This document shows, in pieces, positions 18,831 through 29,162 of a DNA stretch of 34,132 nucleotides. The notes below the pieces were generated by a model. It did no database searches, was not told the origin of the DNA, and saw only the letters and a list, made by a program, of their open reading frames with translations. Within the stretch, counting starts at the first letter, position 1, and the number at the start of each line of letters is the position of its first letter. Both the position numbers and the translations under genes were made by a program. This DNA comes from Silene noctiflora. Its lineage: Eukaryota > Streptophyta > Magnoliopsida > Caryophyllales > Caryophyllaceae. The stretch spans positions 89,920 through 124,051 of the forward strand of contig VHZZ01001985.1 of assembly GCA_009801015.1 (NCBI GenBank). The letters run 5' to 3'.

Positions 18831-20691
18831 TGTGGATAATTGGATCCGTTCGAATACTTCGTGTCATGTCAAGACACAAAGTGACATGAACACTAAGAAA
18901 TTCGTCGCCCTTAGCATTCCATGTCTAGAATGACTCTCGCGATGCCAATGAACACTGATGTTCACAAATATCTGAGTCAAGGGTAAGGGTACGTATTAGG
19001 AAGCTCTTATTGGAACACTTAATCCCGCCCGCCTCAATAGCGGCCTGTACTAATGATCAGGGAATGTCATTTATACTCGATATGCTATTAATTTATATGC
19101 ATGCAATGCAACAAACAACGTTTTAATCCTAGTATGTGAATTAGACTAAATCGGTTGACACATAATTTAGCATTCAATTGGGTCAAAGTGGATATTTATA
19201 TTTATCTACACATAGAAAAGGATAAACAAATGAAAGAAAACAAAATACAAGAGATGAACAACGAATCTACGTCACAAATACATTCGAAAGGGTTTTAGAA
19301 ATTAAAAGAAAAAATGCAGCGATATTACTGATAATAGTCTACTATAATCTAATTAGAAAGGCTAAACAAGACGAGATCAGAGACATAAACCAGCCTAGAA
19401 CAGGCACAACAACAATTGCGTCCTCTAGAAAAGGCGCATCACCTATTGAGTTTGTTCTCGAGTTGGTTTATGACTGCGAAAGTCAAACTCGCGGGTTGTT
19501 AACATTTATTGGTTAATTTAGACAGATTATTGGTATAGGACTCAAAGGAGGTGGTTTAGTCAGACTATACATGCTAAATAATGTCGTAAAAGAAAATAAA
19601 AGAAAAACGAAAAAGCGGATACTCGAAGAAGAAGAAGAAAAGCAAGAACAGACAAGGAACCTCTGGAATAGGCGCAGCAGGTGTTGTGATTGTTCCAGAA
19701 GGCGCATTTGTTCGTGCATTTCTTCTCGACTGTCTTTCTCTGCTGACTCGTCAAAAAGGCTTAAAAAACTAAGATTTTAAAATATAAATTGGAGGTGTAT
19801 GTGATATAGACTCTTACATTACATAAAAATACAGAAAATAAAGCACAAACATGGGAATACACCTTCTGACTTACATGTTTACAAAATGAGATTGACTAAT
19901 TCGACTTTAGTGATTTCTCGACTCGGTGTAAAACGAAGATGCTCTTGAAAGAGAATTGAGTAACAAGTTGATTGAAAAGTTGATTAGGTGTAGTGGTCAA
20001 GTTGGTCGTTCTATGCAAATGAGACTGGTACCCAGAAGGATCAGGACTTACGTGGTCGAGTAGATCAAGCATGTAGGCGTCAATAGCAAAAGCCCGTGGT
20101 CTTAGAATGCAAAGAGATAAGAGAAGGGTGGACACGCGTGAAAAATATGTGAGGCGAAGGCCTGTATTTATAAGGTGGGAGTTCTGAAAGGATTAAAACA
20201 CAGATGGAAACCGAAATGATCTGGACACTGCTAGAAACAGGCCCATGAAGAGGCGCAGCAGGCTGTGTATCTTCTCCTGAACTAGTTTCTCCTCAGCTGC
20301 GAACTTTTACACATTTTTCAGAGTTAGGGAAGGATTTGGTTTCCCTATTCCGTCAAAATAAGATATTTTTGAGATATTAAAAATATTTAGATATTATTAA
20401 GGATTCCTAGAAATATCCCGACTCATATTTGAGACGGCTTTTACGGTTTTTAGAAAATGAAGACGGTTTTTGAAAATGAAGAATATTTTTGACCCGGACT
20501 CCAAATGCACTCTAATTACTGTCAAAATGACTGTATCGGCACTTAGATGACAACAGAGGGGTTGACACGCCTGTTTGAGTAATCATTTGTTGAAGAATTA
20601 ATACAATGTAATATAATCGCTTTGTATATTGAACATGCGGCCCAATCATCTCTGGGTGGTTGGCGAAGGGTGCAGAAACGAGGTATCTAAA
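18831..20691 (-). mobile_element. Tat-type LTR, minus strand (1861 bp)
   Basis: Read on the minus strand this starts TTTAGATACCTCG (the expected TG has become TT) and ends ATTATCCACA. It aligns along its whole length with the plus-strand LTR at 20793-25661 once the 2.8 kb insertion in the latter is removed. By eye over the first 200 bases they agree at roughly 80 percent. A TATA box is at 20165-20172, and three GC-rich TGCGCC hairpin segments are present near 19400, 19680 and 20240. The open frames within it (19513-19780, 19896-20135, 20512-20724) have no support as genes. Confidence 0.85.
20165..20172 (-). promoter_or_regulatory. TATA box of the minus-strand Tat LTR
   Basis: The minus strand reads CACCTTATAAATACAGG. 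It matches the TATA box of the plus-strand LTR (GTATAAATACAGG at 21276-21288), including the flanking CTCCCACC. Confidence 0.72.
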
Positions 20692-20792
20692 GCTGTAATG
20701 GACACCGTTATATAAATCACACACAAATAAGCTAAATTAGATCAAGCTGTAGCATATATGTAAATTAAATTATACGAGTTATTATTAAGAAG
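20692..20792. other. 101-bp spacer between head-to-head Tat LTRs
   Basis: AT-rich sequence with no gene separates the 5' ends of the two opposed LTRs. The last five bases (AGAAG, 20788-20792) would be the target duplication of the plus-strand element. Confidence 0.6.
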
Positions 20793-21159
20793 TGTAGATA
20801 CCTCGTTTATGCACCATTCGCCAAACACCCGGTGATGATTGGGCCGCATATTCAATATACGAAGTGATATTATGACATTTAGGTAAATCGTCGACAAATG
20901 ATTGTTCAAACAGTTGTATTAACCCCTCTGTTGTCATCTACGTGTCGATACGATTGTTTTGACCGTAATTAGAGTGCATTTGGAGTCCGGGTCAAAAACC
21001 GTCTTCATTTTCTAAAACTCGTCTCAAATATGAGTCAGGATATTTCTAGAATCCTAAATAATATCTAAATATTTTAAGATTTCAAAAATATCTTATTTTG
21101 ACGGAATAAGGAAATCAAATCCTTTCCAAACTCTGAAAATGCGAAAATCATCAACTGCT

Positions 21160-22225
21160 CCAGGAGAGGACGCACAGCCTGCTGCGCCTGTTCCTGGGCT
21201 TGCTTCCAATACTATCCAAATATTTATGTATTTCTTCCGTATTTTAATCTTTCCAAAACTCCCACCTCGTGACTAGTATAAATACAGGCCTTTGCCTCAC
21301 ATATTTTATACACGAGTGTCCGCCACTTCTCTTCTCTCTTTGCATTCTAAGACCACGTGCTTTTGCTTTGACGCCTACGTGCTTGATCTACTCGATCACG
21401 TAAGCCTACATCATTCTAGGTACCAGTCATCGTTTGCATAGACCTACCAATTTGACCACTACATTCAATCAATTTTAATCAACTTGTTACTTTCCTCTTT
21501 TGAGGGCATCTTCGTTTTTGCATCGAGTCGAGTAATCACTAACGTCGAATTAGTCAATCTCGCTTCGTAATCATTTAAGTCTGAGGGTGTAAAATCCCAA
21601 TTTGTATTTTATTTATGATTATGTAAGAATCTATGTTGCAAACACGTTCAAAATTGTTTTCAGAACCATAGTTTTTAAACCTTTCTTTGACAAGTCAACA
21701 GGGAAAGAGTGCCGAGAAGAATCGCATCAGCAGATGCGTCTTCTGGGATAGTCGCAGCACCTGCTGCTCCTCTTCCAGAGATGTCTAGTCTGTTGCTGCT
21801 CTTCTTCTTCTTCCTCGAGTACTAGCTGTTCTCCTTTCTTTACGTTTCCTTCCTTCTTTTGTAATTTCCAGTTTCCTAATTTATTTTATTTCATCCTTTT
21901 CGACTCAAATCCCTTATAATTCGATATTTGTGGGTTTTTGTCATTTTTTCAAACCCTGATTTTAATGGTTCAATTTTTCTATATCAAATCATTAGAATTT
22001 GACTTTGGTATATGTTTTTCACCTTATGACGATCTTGTATAAATATATAATCTGCATAAACCACTTCAATTTCGAGTTTAATATCAATGAATACATCTAC
22101 ATCAACCAACGAATAACAACAACCCGCAGGTCTGACTTTCAGAGTCAGAATCCAACTCCATAACAGTCGTATAAGGTGATGTGCCTCTTCCAGAGGACGC
22201 ACCATGTGATGCGCCTGTTTGGGGT
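21160..22225 (+). repeat. Three dispersed TGCGCC/CCAGAGG hairpin segments
   Basis: Segments at 21160-21197, about 21733-21780 and about 22177-22225 each combine CTCTTCCAGAGG-like and TGCGCCTGTTC-like words facing their complements. An example is the stem CCAGG-AGAGGACGCA against TGCGCCTGTTCCTGG. The minus-strand LTR has the same three at about 19397-19443, 19658-19710 and 20229-20275. Confidence 0.7.
21277..21284 (+). promoter_or_regulatory. TATA box of the plus-strand Tat LTR
   Basis: ACTAGTATAAATACAGG sits about 485 bases into the LTR. It is conserved with the minus-strand copy. Confidence 0.75.
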
Positions 22226-22812
22226 TGGCTTCTGTCTCTGAACTCGTCTCATTTTGACATAGCTTTTTTAATTATGTAACACCCCCATACACCAAGGTGC
22301 CTTACCAAGACCACCTTAGCATATAGAGATGCTACCATCTCTGTTACCTGAGGCATAGTACATCATAAGAGACCATCAAGAAACATCATTTAAAGATTAA
22401 AGTTAAAGTGATACATATATCCAAATCCAAAACTCTTCAAAGTGAGGTACAACTGTCTCAAAACCAAACTACTAAAATTACTGAAATTAAAACTGTCAAA
22501 GACACGGCGGAAGACTAGCTAATGCACTCAGTGGTGACTCCATCCCAAGCAACCCGCGAGCTCTCCAAGACATACCTGCTAATCAACTGCCCACCATTCC
22601 TCAATGGATCACCTCAGTTTTCAAAACACATAATGGGGTCAGTTACTGCATAACAAAGTACAACAATATAATATAATGCAATACATCATCACATTCTTCC
22701 AACTCCAGAATTTCTCCAAACACCTGACTACACAAGTGTAGTCCTGCCAGATTACCGGTTGCAATAGATAATCCACTCCGCCACTGGGACCGCAGTCTTG
22801 CCACCTAAGCCC

Positions 22813-22831
22813 CGCTTTAAACCGTAAAGCG
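22813..22831. other. LTR hairpin CGCTTTA-AACCG-TAAAGCG
   Basis: A perfect 7-bp stem lies just after GGGACCGCAGTCTTGCCACC. It is the positional equivalent of the hairpin at 5085-5100, with a different stem and loop. Confidence 0.6.
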
Positions 22832-23436
22832 CAAAACCCATTGAACCTTAATATGCACACCCCCCTTATGACGGGAACCACAGGGGGGAACAAGGGCGTG
22901 AAGCCATTCCCGAAAATGACTCCACTCAGCCGAGGGCGCACCTCGCGAACCACATACAATTATATCATTCATCCAAACATTAATAAACATGTCATCATCA
23001 ACAATACCATCATAAACATAGATATACTCATGTCGTCACATCGTTACAACCAATTATACAGTAACCGAGTAGGGAAACCCTACCTGAGATGAAAGTCAAA
23101 AAGCTAGTGCAATGGATCAAAATTTCTCCTCTACAAAGGCACCTCCTATACAAATAAACATTCAATTAAAATCTATACAACTATTACTCCCAAAAACCCC
23201 CAATTTGCACAATTAGGGTTTAACCAACATTACTAAATGACAGGCTAAAGTCGTATGCCTCAAATTAACAATTTATATCACTTAAATCCAAATACTAAAC
23301 AGTAGTAAAGCTGAAAAAAAAGGTCAAACCCAAAGGAATCGGATTAACAATTTATGCGGATTATAAAGTAGGAAAAACAAATCTCCAATATAATTAGAGA
23401 CTATAGTAACAAGAATGAGGGGGGTTTTGACTTGAT

Positions 23437-23936
23437 NNNNNNNNNNNNNNNNNNNNNNNNNNNNNNNNNNNNNNNNNNNNNNNNNNNNNNNNNNNNNNNN
23501 NNNNNNNNNNNNNNNNNNNNNNNNNNNNNNNNNNNNNNNNNNNNNNNNNNNNNNNNNNNNNNNNNNNNNNNNNNNNNNNNNNNNNNNNNNNNNNNNNNNN
23601 NNNNNNNNNNNNNNNNNNNNNNNNNNNNNNNNNNNNNNNNNNNNNNNNNNNNNNNNNNNNNNNNNNNNNNNNNNNNNNNNNNNNNNNNNNNNNNNNNNNN
23701 NNNNNNNNNNNNNNNNNNNNNNNNNNNNNNNNNNNNNNNNNNNNNNNNNNNNNNNNNNNNNNNNNNNNNNNNNNNNNNNNNNNNNNNNNNNNNNNNNNNN
23801 NNNNNNNNNNNNNNNNNNNNNNNNNNNNNNNNNNNNNNNNNNNNNNNNNNNNNNNNNNNNNNNNNNNNNNNNNNNNNNNNNNNNNNNNNNNNNNNNNNNN
23901 NNNNNNNNNNNNNNNNNNNNNNNNNNNNNNNNNNNN
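23437..23936. other. Assembly gap (500 N)
   Basis: The round length of exactly 500 suggests a gap of arbitrary size, so the solo LTR length is uncertain. Confidence 0.97.
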
Positions 23937-24377
23937 CTAGTTGTTACTAATGTAAAGTTAATTAATAAATCATATTCAATTAACAATACTAACAATAGAA
24001 CGAAGAAATAAACTACTAGTTGCGCACCTAGAAATTATCAATCTAACATTCATATAATTAATAAATAAGCAATTAACAATAATCATGATAAGTAATTAAA
24101 ACATTCAAACTCACAATTAAATTACGAGTGCTTCAATTGCTCGAATCCAAGATGAAAGATTAGTTGCTCATAGTCTTCTTAAAATAACAATAGGGTTTTT
24201 CTTCCAAAATTACGTAAGTCCCTTTCTAAAACTAAGATAATAACTTATATAGCAATTAGGTAAATAACAAAAGTAGGAAATAAAGGAGTCTTAACAAAAC
24301 TAAATAATCAATATAAGGCAAAGCTGGAAACACGAATGCGTGCTGAGCAAATGTCGGTCGCGCCTCAGTTGCACCTA

Positions 24378-24412
24378 GCTCGCGCCCAGCTCGCGTATAG
24401 CTCGCGTGTTAG
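24378..24412. repeat. AGCTCGCG short repeats
   Basis: AGCTCGCG occurs three times in 35 bases, with further GCGC-rich words to 24480. It is a CpG-rich island in an AT-rich stretch within the part of the solo LTR that lacks a counterpart at 4677-5825. Confidence 0.7.
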
Positions 24413-24543
24413 CACTGTCTTGCTCCTCGCCTCTGTTCACTCACGCGCACAATTAGTGCGCCCTATGCTCGCGCCAAGGGCCAATGATACGGACTTGGAT
24501 TCTGTCTTAACTTGTAAAACCGGCCCAATTAGCTAATCAAAGC

Positions 24544-24654
24544 TCGCCAACAAGTAACCTGCAATTAAGCTCCATAACACTACTTTAACCCGTCAAAANT
24601 CGCCAACAAGTAACCTGCAATTAAGCTCCATAACACTACTTTAACCCGTCAAAA
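24544..24654. other. 55-bp direct repeat flanking a single N
   Basis: Bases 24544-24598 and 24600-24654 are identical and separated by N at 24599. As at 13426-13546, this looks like an unmerged contig overlap rather than a true duplication. Confidence 0.8.
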
Positions 24655-24950
24655 CCATACTAATTCCACTCATTTAACTACGACTAAATAAGTCGTATCA
24701 CTAAATTAACATAAAAATGATATAAAAGTCATACCCACGATAAGACGAACGCAACGGTATAAAAAGCCCCCAAAAGATAAGAACTCTAGCCCTTGATTTG
24801 AGAGTAAAAACGGGAAGTAGATCTACGTTGTTTGAGCGATGTAAAAGTTGTAAAAGTAAAAGTGAAAAATTATAAAGCGTTGTTATGTATAAAATAACCT
24901 CACCCTTTTACATTAAAATCAAACCGGGTATAAATCCGTAACAGCGCAGA

Positions 24951-25085
24951 TACTTGATCGAGTAACTAGTGTACTCGATCGAGTACCTCCTACTCGATCG
25001 AGTTGCCCCAACTCAGTCGAGTAACTACGAAACAGACCGCTGCTCAATACCTACTCGGTAGAGTAGGCTCCACTTGATAGAGTAC
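24951..25085. repeat. ACTCG-NN-CGAGT array in U3 of the solo LTR
   Basis: Copies include ACTCGATCGAGT (twice), CTTGATCGAGT, ACTCAGTCGAGT, ACTCGGTAGAGT and CTTGATAGAGT. Several have lost one arm's match, as expected from decay. The array starts about 28 bases inside the LTR's own 5' end. Confidence 0.8.
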
Positions 25086-25666
25086 ACAACTGCCCAAAAC
25101 CTGAGATATTACAAATTAGTTTATAATTAATTATTATCCGTATTACCAACTGTTTCGACCTGTTTAATCTTTTATTTCCTTTATTCTATTTATTTCTTAA
25201 ACCCTTTCGACGTTTGTGGAATAGATTCATTATTCATCTTTTGTAATTTATTTTCATTCATTCGTTGCTTCCTTTTCACATATAATAAATATAAATCTCC
25301 ACTTTCACCTAATTGTATGCTAATTACATGTTAACCGACTTAGTCTAATTGACATGTTAGGATTTAAACGTTATTTGTTACATTGCATGCATATAAACGA
25401 ATAACATATCGAGTATATATGACATTCCCTGATCATTAGTAGAGGTCTCTATCGAGACGGGCGGGATTACGTGTTCTAATAAGAGCTTCCTAATACGTAC
25501 CCTCACCCCTTACTCAGATATCTGTGAACACTAGTTTTCATTGGCATCGCGAAAGTCATTCTAGATATGGAATGCTAAGGGCGACGAATTTCTTAGTGTT
25601 CATATCACTACTTTATGTCTTGGCATGATACGAAGTATTCGAACGGATCAAATTATCCACAAAAAT

Positions 25667-25680
25667 TGGTGGCGACTCCA
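25667..25680 (+). other. Primer-binding site of the Tat element (likely tRNA-Arg type)
   Basis: TGGTGGCGACTCCA begins five bases after the LTR end. GGCGACTC-type sites are known from Tat/Ogre elements and are thought to pair with a tRNA-Arg 3' end. The tRNA assignment is from memory of the family and was not checked. Confidence 0.6.
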
Positions 25681-26583
25681 CAAAGGCAGGCTTGTTCAAA
25701 CCATTCACCGATTTCAATGCCTTTCAAACTAGTAACGGTCCATGACGTGCTTTGTCAACACAGAGTTCTGTTGGAGAAGTAACGCCGCCTCAAACTCAAA
25801 ACGCGAGGGTGTCCGCTGCGCGGGTGGTCCATGTCCGCAGTTTTGGCGATTCCGCTGAGGATCATACACTTAGACTAAGTCTAATGTTACCCAGGGTGAA
25901 ACTTAAACAAGGTTAGGGACAGTTCATATAAGACAGTAATTCGTTTTCATTACTCGACCTTTTTAGGTAGTTTAGCTAGCCTTCCTAGGCTCTTAACAGA
26001 ACCAATTCGACCAATTATCCGGTCTCGATGGTGGAAATTCTTATTTGTCTCTAGTAGATGGATAGCGGCTGATGTCAACCACACCACGATGCTTACTCGT
26101 GTTTGTATCAAGAGCTTTCACTACTTGGGGAAATGGAACTAGGAACTGACCTTACTCATGTTTGGCGCGGACCTCTTCACAGACTAGGGTTTGATAGCTT
26201 GGTGTGGTAACCCACCCTTATAAACCAAAACCATCTTAAAAGCACTCAGCATACTGTTATAATGCATGTATATATGCTTATGCCTTGTATGTTATCACCT
26301 TTTTTATTAACAAAACCATGACGAAATATTCATAAATCTTGTAAAAGAAAAAATCTTTAAAATGTAAATCTTTTGAATAACTTAAATACTAAAATAAGTC
26401 AAGTCGAAGTCTTTCCTTTTAAGAATCCAAGTATAAATCGAGTCAGCACACCCATGATCATACACAATAATCAATAGGCGTCACCTTTCAAAGTCTTTTG
26501 TCGAGTCGTCTTTTGTTTTGAATCTTGGGTAAGTATGTTTCGGTCAGAGCTTGATTCGAAATCGATTTCTATCTGAGTTCAGG
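25681..26583 (+). mobile_element. Untranslated leader of the Tat element
   Basis: About 900 bases lie between the primer site and gag, without a recognisable protein. The first 160 bases match the minus-strand leader at 18655-18830. A long leader is normal for Tat elements. Confidence 0.65.
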
Positions 26584-28500
26584 ATGTCTAGAGACGGTGA
26601 AGATCGCAGAAGTGTCAATGGTCAACAAAATCCCAATCCTAGTATGAATAAAATCTTGGCTACCCTTCTTCGTTTCCAAGCTAGTCAGGATGTTGCTTAC
26701 GCTCGTTTAGAAACCATCTAAAACCGTATTGTCATAGTAGAAGCCCGACTTCCTTCTACAGAAAGACCTATACCCCTAGAAACACTAAAGGAAACCCAGA
26801 GCCAAAGAATACTCCTAAAAATGATACTCTTGTATCTACTGAAGCAGAAAAGCATCTTCGTTATCTGGAAGAACATCTCATGTACCTCAAGGGGGATGAC
26901 ATCTATAGAGAAAATAATCATACATATGTGGCAGTGAGCACCCAATTGCATACTAACTTGAGCATGACTGACAATTCCAGGTTCAAAGGACATTAAATCC
27001 TCTATATCACATTCGAGCTTTCAGAGACTATATGTCTATCAAGGGCATTAAGCCTGAGATGTTTCTAACGATCTTTCCTTCATCTTCAATACTATCCCTA
27101 AGAAATTGTTCTATTCTTTAGATCCTAAGAAGATCGCGACTTGGGATGCTGCTGTAATCAAGTTCACCAAGCAATACGTGGATAATGCTGAGATCCAAGT
27201 TAGTATGCGCACTCTAGAAGTATTAACCCCAAATGAAAAGGAAGGTTTCATCGACTTCTTAAGTAAGTGGAGAAAGACTAGCACACAACTTGTGGAATGA
27301 CCAGATGAAGCCACTCTTATGGAAATGTTCATAGACAATATAAAGCCCATCTATGCAAACCACCTAAGGTACCAAAATATCAAATCCTTCAAGGACTTAA
27401 CTGTCTTAGGTACAAGAATCGAAGATGATATTCGCAAAGGACTATTGTCCAAAACTATGGGACGCAGATATCAAGGCTTAACATCAACTGACAATCGTTC
27501 TTACGGTTCCAATAATAAGAGTGATGAAGTAAATCTCGTGGAACCTTCCAAGAGGACTAACCCACCTAGAAAATTCACTGATATTGGGGATACTTACTCT
27601 AATGCACTTAAAAGGCTAATCAAGCAAGGTAGGTTACAACCCGTTGGACCTACAACTGACCCGGAAAAGAAGTCAAAATTCTGGAACGGCAATGCCTATT
27701 ATAAATACCATAGGTGTAAGAGTCATGATACCGAAAGTTGCTTTAAACTAAAGCATATTATCCAAGATATGATTGAAGATGGTCGATTACCCATCCCCCC
27801 TGCAAGCAAATCCAATAATACTCAAAATCCTCTTGGAATTTTAGTAATCTCAGATGAGGAATCTACTTTGGATTGCTCACATCTCATCTCCCCGGTCGAA
27901 GATGAAATTTTCGCAATAGATGAAGAGCTGTATTTTATCATTGCACCCACCATTTCCAACTTTATATCATAGGCAAGAAGTGTGATTAGGCAGGTCATCG
28001 ACTTAGAGCATATAGTTTCCCAACTTAAGGGATCCCACATCACATCTCATGGAGAAAAGGCCACGTAAATGTTCACTACCCTCTCTAAGAAATCCACAAT
28101 ACCACAGGTTATCGCAGTAGTCGACAAGCTAATTCACCAAATCACTGAATTAGAGGATGAAATCATGCAATTAAAAGAGCTCAACACCATCAATGGTGTA
28201 TGGGTAGATGATGATGAAGATGTCTACCTCGCATAACATCCTCTTGTTAAAACCTTGGACATTGACGTTGATCAACTCACTCGATCAGGTCGCCCATATC
28301 AAAACATTGCTCTTTGGCAAACAAGTAGCACTGTTTCTACAGGCAATCAAACCAAAGTGGATGTAGATGAGACATTGGCTACTGATTCACTAATGAAGCA
28401 GTTGCAATGAACCAAAGCTGAACTTTCAATTTGGCAACTAACATCAATCTCGTTCCCACATCGACAAGATTTACTGCAAGCTCTGGCTAAACTGAATATA
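26584..28500 (+). pseudogene. Tat gag, decayed (copy B)
   Basis: Gag would form the particle that packages element RNA. It starts MSRDGEDRRSVNG at 26584 and is stopped by a TAA (26719-26721) where CAA is expected. The frame shifts between about 26790 and 27100, through LRYLEEHLMYLKGDDIYREN. The core then reads HIRAFRDYMSIKGIKPEMF, DPKKIATWDAAVIKFTKQYV and GFIDFLSKWRKTSTQLVE. A TGA (27298-27300) follows, then IKPIYANHLRYQNIKSFKDL. A zinc-knuckle-like end (YHRCKSHDTESCFKLKHIIQ) lacks the first cysteine. From 27106 to 28836 one frame is kept, with further stops at about 27970, 28066, 28234 and 28408. The early stop makes it non-functional. Confidence 0.82.
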
Positions 28501-29162
28501 CCATCTGATTCTACCCCAAATGACGTGGTCGACTTAGTCCCTCAGGAGTCAATCAAGCTAAGTAACCCAGTTACTTTCTCAGATGAAGACCTATATTTAT
28601 TTGGTCTCAACCACAATCTAGCCCTATATATCACCATCACGTGCCTCAAGAAGAACATACCTATGACATTGGTAGACGAAGGTTCTGTAGTTAATGTCAT
28701 ACCACTCAAAACTGCACATACACTGGGCATAAAAGAATCAGATTGGACTCCAACTAATCAAGGTGTTCGTGCAAACGACGGGACGCGTCGTAAAGTAGTA
28801 GGTCTTCTTAATCTTATTATAACCACGGTCATTTGAAAGAAAGGTCAATTTCCATCATCGAGGCATCATTCAAGATACTCCTGGGAAGGCCTTGGATCCA
28901 TGCTTTCAAAGCTGTGACATCCACCCTTCACCAGAAAATCAAGATCCCCTTAGATGGTCAAGTGGTGACAATCGCTTCGTCTCTAATCAAAGCAGTCATC
29001 GAGAAGGTATCCAATAACCAGGTCGTCTCTGACCTAATACATGAGTTGGGAGGATTCCAAATCGTCAACCTCATAAAGAGCAAACTCGCTCCCCTATATT
29101 TCAATCGTCAACCAGAAAGAACACCTTTGCATCTTTTAAGGAGGGTAATTCTCAAAAGATAG
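28501..29162 (+). pseudogene. Tat protease region, decayed (copy B)
   Basis: An aspartic protease would cut the polyprotein. The active-site region reads PMTLVDEGSVVNVIPLKTA (about 28660-28720), the D-x-G-S pattern of retroelement proteases with E in the second place. A TGA near 28834 coincides with a frame change, after which SIIEASFKILLGRPWIHAF continues the domain with the usual LLGRPW motif. It lies in the same frame as gag, so gag and protease were probably one polyprotein. The frame closes at a TAG (29160-29162), but the next segment resumes in another frame. Confidence 0.8.

Larger units (their letters stand above)
22275..25113 (-). mobile_element. Solo chromovirus-type LTR inserted in the Tat LTR (TSD AATTA)
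   Basis: On the minus strand it starts TGTAATATCTCAGG and ends GGGGGTGTTACA. Identical AATTA lies on both sides (22270-22274 and 25114-25118). The uninterrupted minus-strand Tat LTR has TTCTAATTAGATT at the same place, which confirms the empty site. It is related to the truncated LTR at 4677-5825 over its end, middle and promoter-proximal parts. It is longer: the part between about 23280 and 24690 has no counterpart and may be a further nested insertion, with a minus-strand TATA-like CTATATAAG near 24250. A 500-N gap lies within. The open frames at 22639-23092 and 24336-24536 are within LTR sequence and are not genes. Confidence 0.88.
20793..25661 (+). mobile_element. 5' LTR of the Tat element (about 2.0 kb plus a nested insertion)
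   Basis: The LTR starts TGTAGATACCTCG and ends ATTATCCACA, just before the primer site. Without the nested solo LTR at 22275-25113 and one copy of its target duplication it is about 2.0 kb, close to the minus-strand copy. The TATA box is at 21277-21284, followed by a pyrimidine-rich leader. Three GC-rich hairpin segments (near 21160, 21733 and 22177) stand out from the AT-rich background. The gag-pro-pol that follows downstream in the same direction makes this the 5' LTR of copy B. Confidence 0.85.

Noticed and set aside
19571-19780. Charged open frame with KRILEEEEEKQEQ
   Set aside because: It is a low-complexity AAGAAG stretch on the wrong strand of a Tat LTR; the aligned copy does not keep the frame.
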